Below, in pieces: positions 21,040-33,900 of a DNA stretch of 64,000 nt (position 1 is the stretch's first letter; each line of letters starts with the position of its first letter). The translations under genes and the position numbers were made by a program. This stretch comes from Mariannaea sp. PMI_226. Lineage: Eukaryota > Ascomycota > Sordariomycetes > Hypocreales > Nectriaceae. A model generated the notes under the pieces. That model searched no databases, had not been told where the DNA came from, and saw only the letters and a list, made by a program, of their open reading frames with translations. The stretch lies in contig JANFOG010000015.1 of assembly GCA_024336345.1 (NCBI GenBank), positions 682,001 through 746,000 on the forward strand, read 5' to 3'.

Positions 21040-23790
21040 CTAAACCGGCTTCATAGCGTATACAACTCTAAAAGTAAGATATGGTTGGTGAATCTTCGCC
21101 TCTTGTGAATATATGTAATCGCGCATCCTAGAGACCAACTGCTTGATGGCAGTGACATGCCAACCCAGCCCAACACGTAGTGGCATATCGGCAATGATGT
21201 GAGCGCCTTTCGATACGAGGAAAGCACAGAACTCGCCCACTTCTCTGAGCTTTGGATCCTGCGACCACCTCCCGATAGGGACGTTGAACTCTCTCTCTAC
21301 TGCGTGTTGGAATCCGGCCTTTTCAACCAGCGACAGGATGTGCCCTGCCTCGGAAATAGTGTGATCTACACCCAGAACTGATAGGCCGTAGTTTATGACC
21401 TCCCAGAACTGACTCATCGGATCCGAAGCACTAGTGGCAATTGCTTTGCCAGCATTGAAAGACTCTCTTCGAGGATGATAATCAAAGTATTTGAGTTCTA
21501 TCCATCCACCGTGTTCCAGGTTGCTTTGAGGTTTGACATTAGCAAGGTACTCAGGGGCAGACATATAGAATGGCGCCAGGATTGGGCTTACTTGTATGCC
21601 TGGCTCAGAAGCCTAGGCCAGTCATTGATTGCGAGCGCCAGTTCCAGAGCGTGAATATACACCAGTCGTGAATCTGATGGCACCCACGTGGTGGGATAAT
21701 CGTCTTCTTCGTAAACTTCGGGCTGGTCCAGTTTGACACCAGAGGTCCAGTCCGATTCGACATCATCCCACCAGAATGAGCAGTTTGGAGGAACCCAATG
21801 AGGTTGTCGTGGCACACAATCTATGCCAAGGACATTCACATCTGGGAAAGTATCGGCAACTAATTGCTCGAGGGCGGGTTAGTACAAGCCCAAATTAGCC
21901 AAGTTTCAATAGGATAGAAAAAAGTTTGGAGGCTGTGTTCATCCGACTGACCATCTATGGCCCAAAACCCACTACCGCACCCTAGATCAACTGTGGTAAC
22001 CGGACTAGTACTCAAGGAACCGTCCAGTTGATCCTTGACAGGGGCTAGAATAAGGTCTTCGCATACAAGAAAGGCAATATGGCCTTTGATATCCTCCATC
22101 TCAAGTTCCTCATTCTTGATAGGGAAGTAAAATCGCCAGACGTTGGCTGCGTGATGCGGTATCCAAAGCGAAGAAGCAGAGTCCCATGAACTTGAAGAGT
22201 CTTGAATGGGCAAATCGGTCATATCATATGAAAGTCTCTCAGTTTCCAACTTGGCAGGGCCAGTCTCGTATGTACACAATATCGTGACACGCTTAAAGCT
22301 GCCAAGAATTGTTCGGTATTGCTGTAGGTCGTTCCTCTTCCTCATATCCCTCTTAAGTGCCTTTCCCGAGATGCATTTTTTGGCGGCTGAAGTGAGTGTT
22401 TTGGTTTGAGGGGATTTAGAGGGAGCAAGAACAGCTTTCGACGGACCACCTCGAAGATTGGCTTTGAGGTTTGATACGTCGCCCCGCCATTGAGAATGCT
22501 CGACCCTTCGGTAAATAATTCCACATCCAACACTATGCAGAAGCTCAATTATTGAAATGCTCCAAACGAGTCGGTGGTAGACCTACCAAGTAATATCTGG
22601 GCCATCGTGATACGTAGCCGGGGTTTGGCAGCTGGGGCATGGATTGACTCTAAGTGCCTCAGCTATCCAATATTGACTCTCTTCTTTGACTCTAACACAC
22701 TCTTGGAAAATTAGGGTCATATCTATGACCTGGCCTGGTCGAAAGGCGCCCTCCCAGCTACCGTATCGAGAGATTTCGCGGGAAGTAGCGCGTTCTTGGA
22801 GGATGAACTCCTTCCGCTTGACTTTTCCGTAGCCACGGATCTTTTCGAATCTGGTTCTGAGCACGAGGTCAAAGGCTTTCCAAGAAGTGATAAACTGCAA
22901 GTGGACTGGCGCAATTCTTCCCATTGCATCCTCAAGGATGAAAGGCTCCTGGATCAGCCCGTACCGCTTGAGCGGAAACCCGAAGGATTGTCGAAAGGAC
23001 ATTACCGCATCGTATGTAGCCAAACCAATTTGTAAGCCCATGTAATTGGCGTGCAAACTTCGCTTGACCGTGGAATATGTGGAAAAAATAACTTTGGTGA
23101 GCATCCCAATACTTCCGTAGACCAGCCGCAAGACACCACTGAGAGATGCTAGAACTCTACTGTTCTCTATGACATCGTGCTGAAGGCTCTCTACATTAGA
23201 TGCTAGTTCATTGTATGCTGATTTATGCTCGTCTGGAATTCGGAGCGACACCGCTCTGTTACAAGTGAGGAACGAGTTAGTGCGGCAACAAAGGGCATTC
23301 CATACTGAATAGGTCTGGAATCAACGGGCATTAAAAAGAATGAGACTTTCACTCACATGTTTGCGGTAACTAGCATTAGGCTGAGCGATGCAAAATGAGA
23401 AGATACCTCCTCCCTAAATTTTGAGATTGTTTCCTTCTCTGAGACGCGCCACTGGATCGACCTTCCAATTCTCCTTGCCGCCCCTACAGTGTTTGATTGC
23501 TGAAATGCTCTCTCATATTTCTGCAAAGCTTCTTGTATCGAGTGCAGGCACACTGAGCATGCCCAAATTTCATGGGATATGCTTGCTGAATACGAACCAA
23601 GTCGATCCTTGTGCCTGTCCAGAAGTAACGCGGCTTCGAGGAGCGCCCTGTCAAGAGCTCGAACTTCGTCTGCCAAGGCTTTATACTCGCTGACGGACCC
23701 CCGGGATTTGTCGAGGCACTCTACAAGGCCCTTGGCGAGAAGACACAATGAAATAATATCTCCCACGGACCCAAATGTGACTATCGACAT
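21040..23790 (-). CDS. fused ubiquitin-like-domain / zinc-cluster / LaeA-type methyltransferase protein
   Basis: Five exons, 23790-23357, 23255-22587, 22532-21952, 21859-21592 and 21523-21040, total 2436 nt with consistent phases (811 residues). Exon 1 encodes the helical N-terminal domain common in fungal STAND-like and ubiquitin-like-domain proteins (GSVGDIISLCLLAKGLVECL). Exon 2 encodes the ubiquitin-like domain (FILEDAMGRIAPVHLQFITS, then SWEGAFRPGQVIDM) and a CPSC pair. The matching CVGC pair spans intron 2, giving a CxxC...CxxC zinc knuckle. Exon 3 continues in frame into a class I SAM-dependent methyltransferase: FYFPIKNEELE, motif I VDLGCGSGFWAID, then LGIDCVPRQPHWVPP and NDWPRLLSQAY in exon 4, and HGGWIELKYFDY in exon 5. 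The methyltransferase belongs to the UMTA/LaeA-like group. If one of the introns were misread it could be two genes, but no stop separates the halves. Confidence 0.75.
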
Positions 23791-25047
23791 GATGGGGAAA
23801 ATATCGTGCAGTCAAATGTTAGCCGCAAGTCCTGGCCTTTCCAAGTTGACTTGGAACTGACCGATTTGTCTGCGGGGTTACCACTAAATATCAGCTTTTT
23901 CTGCGGCTCTTTCGCCCAGGGGCGGTGCAGCAAGTTCACAGTCGGTACGTAGGTGCCTTGCAGTTCTTAATTGGGAGATTTGCATTAGCTCTGTGCGCAG
24001 CTGCAGTCGAATAAGGCGAGGCTGACATAGAGATGATTTTCTCATTGTGACTAGCGGTGAGGAGGTAACATAAAACCAATCATATTGAAACATAAATTTT
24101 GTTTAAAACATAAAATAACTACGTGAATCACAGAATAAATGACAACGCCATAATGATGAAGATATTTAAGAAGTTGTTTTGAACATATCGTTATACAATA
24201 TGGAACTGAACGCTGACATGAATATCAGTATTGCTGCCCAAATGATACAATACGCAGTCCATCCTTCACCGGGGTAACTAAAGTTCCTACCCGTAGAAAT
24301 GATTGTTTATTCAGAAGAGTATACTATGCATTGCAATGTTCGACAGATTCTGAATAAAAAGGTTCTAATATCGGGCATGTGACTTGGTGCGAACATGAGA
24401 CGGTGGACCATAAAAGGAATGGAGGCATGATGAACATAGGATTGCTATGGCTTGAGATGGCTGCAGGCGGAGTGAAGGGCTGACGTGGTTGGAAATGACG
24501 AGTCGACGGTGAGGCAACAAGAGGCAGTAGTTGATTGGATGCCGCTGCTCAGGTTCAGGCTCTGTACCTTAGGCGACAGCAGCAGGCGGTTTTGCCCAGC
24601 CCTCTCCCCGCCTGAAGGGCTTGGCTGATATCTACAGGGGTTAGACCCATGAGTTTGATCAGAGGCAGATCTCTAAAAGATGAATTGAAGCCTAGCTTGC
24701 CTGCCCATATAGTTCAATCTGCTACCACTTGTTAATTTCCTTAGCTCTTTCAACAGACCAGCGGAGTCCACGGGATCTGCTCTCCAGCAATGAGGAAATA
24801 GAGTACTCCAAGGGCAAGTACAATAGATTCCAGGGGTAATCACTCTAGATTTAACCCTTCTACCTCATACTCACTACAGCTAGAGTAACCCTAAGGGTAG
24901 AGTGGTAGGTTTCATACACCAATCATTCCAAAATGGGTGAAGTGCCCATTTCTAGTAAGAAGGCAAATTTGTCAGCTCATATATCATATCCTGCCAATTG
25001 AACTCTGACGCTGGAGCTGGCCCGGGACTTGTAGACGCAATCGAGAC
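23791..25047. other. intergenic region
   Basis: About 1.26 kb between the fused methyltransferase gene (its promoter on the left) and the 3' end of the MFS gene. No gene, repeat or RNA recognised. Confidence 0.5.
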
Positions 25048-26753
25048 TCAGTCACTGATTCCGCTCTCCACTATCTTGTTGTCCTTAAGAATGTGTTCTG
25101 TAACAATCTCTCGGTTCATCTCTTTACGGGAAATTAGAAGGCTGATGAGAAAGGTTACCCCGGCTCCACAGGTAAAGACAAGATATACACCGCGGAAACC
25201 ATATGTGTAGCTGTTGAGGATCTTTGTTTTCTCAATCCCATCGGGCATTGATAGTACCTTTGGTATCAACGATTCGGCATGGTATGCCAGTCGCTTGGGC
25301 AAACCCTCCCACTGAAGCTTGAGTTGCATGATATTCTGGAACGTGGAACCTCCAATGCCTACCCCAATAGCACACCCCAGTTGTCGGAAGAACCCATACA
25401 TTGCTGCAGCCGCAGCCTCATCACCACTTTTGCAACTAGCTTGACTTGCAAAGTTTTGAGCGTTGAGGATGCTTCCGTGGCCAATCCCCAGCAGAACTAG
25501 AGCCACGGCCCAAGTGGATGTCGGCGTATACTGATTGAAAGTCACAGTGAGTCCACAGCCAATAGTAAGTACGGCCCACCCGATCCAGATGGGATATCTG
25601 TAGTTGTTGAATCGGGTTACAAGAATTCCAGTGATGATGGAGCCAGGAACAAGTGTACATGTGACAGGAAACACGTCGATCCCAGTTCGTTGAGGCGAGT
25701 CTAGTTTGACTGAGAGAAAGTAAAATGGGATGTAGTAGAGCTGACCAAATATGATAAGCCCTTGAGCAAAGCTGCAAAAGTATATGGCTCCAGAACTGAT
25801 GCTGTTTAACAGCCCACGCTGAAGCAAAGGCTCAGATGGAACGTAATACTCCCAGACGCCAGTAACAATCAGCCCAACAATGCCGACGATGAGAGGGACG
25901 AGGGTCTGAACGCTGCTCCAACTGAACTGCGTACCACCCCACGATATGGCTATCAGGAAAGCAGTTGCTGAACCGGTGAAGAGGAAGCTACCAACCCAGT
26001 CAACCCGGGCAAGTTTTTCCCTGATGGTTTCAGTCCTTGGCTTGAGTGTCAACATGACAGGGACAGCAACGAGACTGAATGCACAGAATGGAAACATGAT
26101 ATAGAAGACCCAGCGCCATGTTGTGTGCTCAACGATGACACCTCCGATGAGAGGGCCAAAACAATTCCCAATAGCCCATGCCCCCTGACTGAACAACGTA
26201 TAGCTTAGTATTCTTCTCGGTTCGAGTTGGATAGAGTTGAGACTCACACTATTCCATACCACTTTGGGCGGAAACGTAAAGGCACAATATCTGTAAAGAC
26301 GACTAGAGACAGGACTATGATGCCTCCGCCCCCAGCGCCTTGGATAGACCGACCTCCAATGAGCACGTGGATATCAGATGTCAAACAGCACACCAATGAG
26401 CCAACGGTGAAGAAAATAATCGATATAGTAAGAAGGATCGGTCGGCCAAAAATATCGCTGAGAGCCGCGAGCAATGGCATTGCTACTGCGTTTGCTAGTA
26501 GGTATGACGTTCCGACCCAAAAGCCCTGGGTAGCAGTCCCACCCACGTCTGTCACCATGGACTTGGTTTTGTCAGCACATGCGCCATGGGAAAAAAAAGG
26601 GGGGGGAGAAGACCATACCCCAAGAGATGTGACCACGATACTAGAGTCAAGGGCTACCATAAAAGACACGAGTGAAAGGGTGACCATGATAAGGATCTGG
26701 TGCCTCGTAGGTGACCATGTTGTAGTCTCCAGCTGGGTTGACATGATGGCCAT
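25048..26753 (-). CDS. MFS multidrug/toxin exporter, DHA type with about 14 membrane segments
   Basis: Three exons, 26753-26619, 26561-26248 and 26188-25048, give 529 residues. Family motifs are visible: VALDSSIVVTSLG in the first membrane segment, DVGGTATQGFWVGTSYLLAN, LSDIFGRP (motif A region), GGRSIQGAGGGGI, and GNCFGPLIGGVIVEHTTWRW. Multiple hydrophobic segments and total length fit the 14-segment drug:H+ antiporter group, which often exports polyketides or toxins. Intron 1 is 57 nt, a multiple of three, and has no stop, so its retention would add 19 residues. The gene is divergent from the polyketide synthase across a 1.2-kb shared intergenic region, so export of the PKS product is the natural inference. 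Confidence 0.88.
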
Positions 26754-27926
26754 GCGAAGTGGTGGAAGAAACTTGGCCTGAAAGAATACGAGATGCTTTA
26801 GAACTGTCTCCCCTAAAGCTCAATTTTTTGACAGGCCTCGAGTAAATGAATCTCTAGCATCAAAAGTCCCAACTAAGCAACTTGATGGTGCCTGTTGGGT
26901 AGTCCAGCAGATCAGCGATCAAGCTGAGGCGCCCTAGTTCCACGAAGATGGGGTCGATGTAATATAGTAGCACAGACTATTGATTCTAGAGTATGCAAAA
27001 TGAGAATGGTAACACCGTATTTGGAATTCAGGCCGATCATCCGGTACACGCTAACAGTGGAATGTTCTGACTGCGTTTGCTTATCGTTAGCCTCATTATC
27101 GCATCCAAGGCCCCTTACCTCGCTATACGACAACATCGCCGATTCGAAGACACACGTTGCCTTTCTATTTGCTGCCAATGGGGCTCAAGCTGCCATTTCA
27201 TCACCTGAGTGGTGGGAAGTTGTGGAAACAAGCCGCGGGGAAATGGAGACACAAAATATGACGCGGATGACCGACCGAGACCAGGAAGGGGGTTGTCTTA
27301 TTGTTCACATATGAATGCATACACACACTATGACGAGACCTAGTCATGGAATGCACACTCTGTCCATTTCCAATATCCCTTGAATAGAAATACCCTACGT
27401 TCCTCGCTGAGGAATCCGAGAAAGGTGTTAGTCAATGGCCTGGGTTCCGGAACGATAACAGTCAAGCCATCGGAACCTTTGTCCAACCATGAGCGACGAA
27501 GGTTGCCACGTCAATACATGCTTGGGCAAGACATGATATGGATAGTGTCATATCAAGTGAGTATGGTTCTCTCTCAGTTATTGATCTCCCACACGAATGA
27601 CGTGATTGTGTCCCCAACAGGAACGGCAGTTGATACGAGCCCTAAAAGTCCATTGCCATGATGTGGTTATAGCTCAAGCCACGCAGGCCAGCCATCCATG
27701 AGATTGAGACTGCTATCAACCGGCACAATCAGTATAATTAAACTAACTTTCTCATCGGGAATTTAGCAACCAGCACTAGGAGTTCCACCACCTTGCGCAA
27801 TTGACCTCTTCAAACCCCCTTGATATACCTTTATCAGAGTCTCTATCTTTGATAGCTTGGTCGGAGCCGTTGCATACAATAGCTTTGAACAAGATCTGAC
27901 ACCTTGCATTGAAGACACTCTCATCA
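26754..27926. promoter_or_regulatory. shared divergent promoter region of MFS exporter and PKS
   Basis: About 1.17 kb between the divergent exporter and polyketide synthase genes. Short frames at 27000-27314 and 27380-27661 have no recognisable domains. A region of this kind commonly holds binding sites for a cluster regulator, but I could not identify a specific palindrome with confidence. Confidence 0.5.
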
Positions 27927-30900
27927 ATGTCAAGCTATCAAGTTACGACTATGGATCCTCTGCAGCAGACCACGCAGCCAATTGCCATCTGCGGAATGGC
28001 GCTTCGGCTTCCTGGCGGCGTCTCGAACCCAGCTGAGTTTTGGGACTTACTTGTCAACGGGCGCGATGCCCGTAGCCTTATCCCAGAATCTAGATTCAAT
28101 GCCTCCGCCTACTACTCTCCGTCCAAAAAAGCTGGTCATATTGTCACCCGGCATGGTTACTTCCTCGATGAGTCCGTCGAGTTAGGTGCGTTAGATGCCA
28201 GTTTTTTCAGCATGCCGAAGAGCGAGATTGAGCGAGCCGACCCTCAACAACGAATACTGCTCGAGCTCGCATACGAGTGCTTGGAGAGTGCTGGAGAGCA
28301 GGGATACCGAGGCTCGTCGATTGGTACTTATATTGGGTCATATGGCGACGACTGGCACGAATGCGTCGCAAGAGACACCCAACTAAATGGATTCTACAAG
28401 ATTACTGGCTACGGAGACTTCGTTCTCTCGAATCGAATATCATACGAATATGACCTCAAGGGGCCCAGTATGACCATCCGAACAGGGTGCTCGTCGTCTT
28501 TGATCGGTCTCCACGAGGCATGTATGGCGATTCGCGCCGGAGAATGCACCGGTGCCCTCGTTGGAGGTACAAACCTCATCATGGGGCCGGGGCTCTTCGT
28601 CAACATGAGTGAGCAAGGTGTCTTGTCACCTAATGGATCATCCCGATCATTTGATGCTGGCGCAGATGGCTACGCTCGAGGTGAAGCTGTCAATATGGTG
28701 TACATTAAGAAGCTAGACGATGCGATAAGAGATGGAAACCCCATTCGTGCCATCATTCGAGGAACCTCAAGCACTTCAGACGGCAAGACTAGTGGTCTTA
28801 CCATGCCTAACTCTGACAGTCATGAGGCTATGATTCGGCGCGCTTACGAAGTTGCAGGCATCCAAGATCATTCTTCTACCGCATTTGTCGAATGTCATGG
28901 TACCGGAACGCCGGTTGGTGACCGCATTGAGACCCAAGCCGTCGCAAATGTATTCGGGAAGAAGGGTGTCTTCATTGGCTCAGTGAAGCCCAATGTCGGC
29001 CACTCTGAAGGGGCATCGGGTATCACCTCTCTCATAAAGTCCATCCTCGCACTGGAACACCAAACGATCCCACCAAATATTAAATTTGATGTTCCAAACC
29101 CCGAGATTCCATTCGTCGAGGGAAAGCTCACAGTCCCTGTTGAACCGGTCTCTTGGCCTCGTGCTCGAGCAGAGAGAGTTTCAATCAACTCCTTTGGAAT
29201 TGGCGGCTCCAATGCTCATGTGGTCATTGAGTCAAGTCGAAGTTTCTTTGGAGATGCTCATAAGGAACAAGAAGTGTCACATCACCACAAATCAATCCTA
29301 TTGTTCTCTGCAAACACTGCCGACTCCCTGAGACGGCAAATTGTGAATCATCAGAAATATTTTGACGGAAATCCCTCGTCCCTCTCTGATCTAGCCTATA
29401 CTTTAGCGATGAGGCGCAAGCATCATCCCCATCGCTCCTTTGCTATTGCTTCCGCTCCCTGTCAGTTGACCGTCGCAGGTTTCGAAAAGACATCTTCATC
29501 ACGACCTGAGGTAGTTATGGTATTCACTGGCCAGGGCGCGCAATGGCCACAAATGGGCAAGGAGCTCCTCGACTTCAACCCTGTATTTGCCTCTTCTATT
29601 CGTCTAATGGACAAGATTTTGCATAACTTGCCTGATGGGCCAACATGGTACATCATCGACGAATTATCCAAACCTGCAAAGTTCAGTAACCTTGACAATG
29701 CAGCTCTATCACAGCCCCTATGCACGGCAATCCAGATCGCTCTTGTCAATGCTCTTGCAGATATTGGAGTCAAGCCTTATGCTGTGGTTGGCCACTCATC
29801 TGGCGAGATAGGCGCAGCATACGCAAGCGGAAAGATCTCTGCTTCCGAAGCTATAATTACGGCTTACTATCGCGGTATTGTCTCGAGTAACATTACCATT
29901 CCTGGCGCCATGGCGGCACTTGGAATGGGGAAGGATGAGGTTTTCCCGTACTTAATCCCTGGAGTTGTTGTTGCTTGCGAGAATTCTCCATCGAGCGTTA
30001 CCATCTCTGGAGATAAAGCAGCTGTGGAACAAGTAGTCGAAACTATCAAGCTAGAGAAACCAGATATGCTTGCTCGCCTGCTCAAAGTTGACAAGGCCTA
30101 TCATTCGCATCATATGACGCAAGTCGGCCTCAAGTACCATTCACTTGTGAGCAAACACGTCCGCGGAACCTCAAACCTCACAAAATTGAGCTCAACCTTC
30201 TTCTCCAGTGTAACTGGCGAGCTACTTACTCCTGCACAACTCACCAACGCGTCCTATTGGCAATCCAATCTTGAGTCTCCCGTCAAGTTCGAAACCGCCG
30301 TAATCAATCTTGTTGCCTACCATCAGACCCAGTCCCCTAAGAAGGGCCTATTTTTTCTTGAAGTCGGACCTCACTCTGCTCTATCTGGGCCCCTTCGACA
30401 GACCTTAGCAAGTATTCCCATTGCGTATCCGTATGCATCCTGCTTGAAACGAGGCTCCGACTCAACTAATGCCTACCTCAACTCCATTGGAACCCTTTGG
30501 CAGTCCGGTGTAATGATCGACTTCAGTCGCTTGACAAACCCAGACGGAAACGCAAAGGTATTGACAGACCTACCGACGTATGCCTGGCATCACGGACAAA
30601 GTTACCTCTTGGACAGACGCCTCATTCGCGAGTGGAAGTTCAAACGGTTCCGCAAGCATGAGCTATTGGGTGACCGTGTTGCTGAAAGCACAGATTTACA
30701 ACCGATCTGGCGAAACAGCTTAGAGCTTAACGATGTCCCGTGGCTTCGGGACCATAATATCAAGGGAGATGTCGTATTTCCTTGCGCTGGTTACATCGGT
30801 ATGGTTGGAGAAGCAGTGCGTCAACTTCACCATCTTGAGTCTAGTGACGGGAAATACAAAGGATTCTCCATGAAAAATTTAGTCATCGATACTGCCATGG

Positions 30901-33900
30901 TCCTTGCCGAGAATAAGAGTGCTGAGATTGTTACAAGCTTAAAAAAAGCTCGTCTAACAGATTCCCTGGACAGTGGCTGGTGGGAGTTTGTTGTAAGCTC
31001 TCATAACGGATCTTCTTGGACAAAGCACTGCGTAGGGCAAGTCAAAGTTCGAGATTGTACAGCACCACAGTTAAATGTGGAACCGCGAACCTCGCTCAAA
31101 GCTTTGCCTCGGAGAGTTGATGCTTCTAGGTGGTACAAGGCGTTCCAAAATGTTGGAGCAAACTACGGACCCTTTTTCAGGGGACTCAAGGACGTCTCAT
31201 GCGAACCAGTGAAACATGTTGCGACGGCAACCGCGGTTGTTACTGAACTAAGTGACGAGTTCGAATACTCCTTGCATCCCACGCAGGTTGATGCTTTCCT
31301 GCAACTCTTTGCGGTTGCCTTAGCCAAAGGAGTCGAGCGTAGGCTACCGAAGATGATGGTCCCAACATTTATCGAAGAGCTGCAAGTTCAAAACTTCAGG
31401 GGCGAGTTTGACATGACAGTCAATGCGATTGAAACGCCTCGTGGTGGCGGCCGCGGCGGTGGTGAAGCCCTGAACAATTCTGCCACCATTTTGGCAATGA
31501 CGGGCCTTGAGTTTAGTCCACTGGACCAATACCTAAGCATGGACTCATCAGATCTTCATGCTGCTGCTCGAGTGTACTGGCAGCCACATGTGCAATTTGC
31601 CAATATGTCATCTTTGGTGGAGTCTATTGGCGATATATCCAAGGATCTCGAAGCCGCACACGAACTATGTCTTGTTTACATCCAGCAGTCGCTTCGAAGA
31701 CTGAAAGGTATTGAGCCTCGCGCTCCACATCTAAAGAAATTCCTCAACTGGATGGAAAGACAACCACTCCCAAATCACGATTCAAACATTGAAACTCTTA
31801 CTGAAGAGCTAAGTGGAAGCTTCCTTAAGTCAGGTTATGTAGTCGGCATGGCCAAGATTTATCACAACATTGTTTCCATCATGACGGAGGAGAAGCAGCC
31901 ACTCGAAGTACTTGTCTCAGATGGTACGCTCGGCAGGATCTACGACAATCACTTTTCTGATCGATCCGCTTTATATCAAGCATTGGGTCATTGGAACCCA
32001 AGAATGCGAATTCTTGAGATTGGCGCTGGAACAGGAGGCACGACGAACCTGGTTCTCAACAGTCTTCAGTCTCCAAACAATCAACCTCTGTATAACAGCT
32101 ACATATATACAGATATCTCCGCGGGTTTTTTTCCTGCGGCCAAAGAGAGATTCAAGAACTATGCCAACATGACATTTCAGACTCTAGACATCACCAAAGA
32201 TCCTACAGAGCAAGGATTTGAGGCCGAAAGCTTTGATGTCATTCTGGCCGCGAATGTATTACATGCGACGCCCAGCCTGACCAATACACTGGAAAATGTC
32301 CGGAAACTTCTCCGCCCTGACGGGATACTTTGCATGGAAGAGCTATGCTCCAATCTCAATGCCATAAATTTCATCGTGGGCGTTTTCCCTGGTTGGTGGC
32401 TTGGGGAAGCTGACGGCCGGGCTGACCAACCATACGTGTCTCCCGAGATATGGAATAAGCATCTTCAGGAAGCCGGATTTGAAAGCTTCCAAAGTGTCCA
32501 TATTGACGGATCTCCCCAATACAAACATTGCGCGGTCGGTATCACGAAGCCACTAGTAAAGCCCGCCCGGCCGCAGGCCGTGACTGTCCTCCATGATACA
32601 GCGTCCGAAGACTTGGCAATCAGAGTCACCGGCCTGTTGGCGGATGGCGGCTTCGATTCCTCTCAGCACAACATATCCGACTCTCTTCCTCTGGACAACG
32701 ACATCATTTCCGTCATAGACTTGCACTCTCCTTTTCTAGACAATATCGAATTATCTAACTACCAGAAATTCCATGCCCTAGTCATGGGATTGGATCAGTC
32801 AAAGACAGGGATTCTTTGGCTAACGCGATGTTGTCAAGTCGGGTGTATTGACCCACGGTGGGCGCAGATTATTGGTACAACCAGAACGATTCGCACGGAA
32901 TTAGGTATAGATTTCGCCACATGCGAGCTTGAGGACATGAGCGACTTTTCTTTGGCATCAGCAATCAAGGTGTTTTCACACTTTCACAAGCGAGAATTTA
33001 ACAAAACAATGTGGCCAGACTACGAATGGGCTGTCATCAGAAAAGCAGTCCATGTACCACGACTGTACCCCGTTGTTGTCAAGGATGAGCTTTCCCATTT
33101 GCCTGAAGACTCAACAAATACGATTTATGAGTTGAAAATCGGCACCTTCGGGCAGTTGAACAGCATTAAATGGATCCCTAGAGAGAGGGAGTCCGTTGCC
33201 AACGAAGACGTTGAATTCGAGGCCAAGGCAGTGGGCATGAATTTTCGAGATATCCTAACTACGATGGGCGTGATTGACTCTGAGTCAAGAAGCCTGGGCT
33301 GTGAGGCCAGTGGCATCGTAAAGTCCGTAGGATCTGAAGTCAAACACCTGAAAGTGGGTGATAGGATCATGGCCTTCGGGAGAGGCTGTTTTTCTACCGG
33401 TCGAGTCATCCCGGGAAGGTATTGCGTTAAAATTCCAGACAGCATCAGCTTTGAAGATGCGGCCACTATCCCTTGTGTATTTATGACGGTGATTTACGGA
33501 CTCCTCGATGTTGGTAGGCTAGCAGAGGGCCAATCCGTTCTGATTCACTCCGCCTGTGGTGGCGTTGGTCTCGCCGCCATCCAGATTTGCAAGATGATTG
33601 GCGCCAAGATCTTTTGCACAGTCGGTAATGAGGAGAAGGTGGAGTATCTTGTCTCTAACTATGGTATTCCCAGAAGCTGCATTTTCAACTCCCGAGACGC
33701 ATCATTCCTACCAGACGTCCTCGAAGCCACCAGTGGACGGGGCGTGGATGTGGTCTTGAACTCTCTTTCTGGCGAGCTTCTGCACGCATCGTGGAAATGT
33801 GTAGCCGAATTTGGGCAAATGGTTGAGATTGGTAAACGAGATCTCACTGGTCGTGGCAACTTGGCACTTGAGCCATTCTTACTAAACCGGAGTTATCATG

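Noticed and set aside
22342..22548. Separate start of the methyltransferase at the ATG at 22345
   Set aside because: The same frame is open upstream through exon 3 and joins the zinc-knuckle exon with correct phase; no room for a separate promoter.
27000..27661. Two short plus-strand frames between exporter and PKS as possible cluster genes
   Set aside because: No recognisable domain, no clear splice partners, and they lie in the expected promoter region.
27909..27926. Upstream extension of the PKS frame
   Set aside because: The extension begins with TTG; the first ATG is at 27927.
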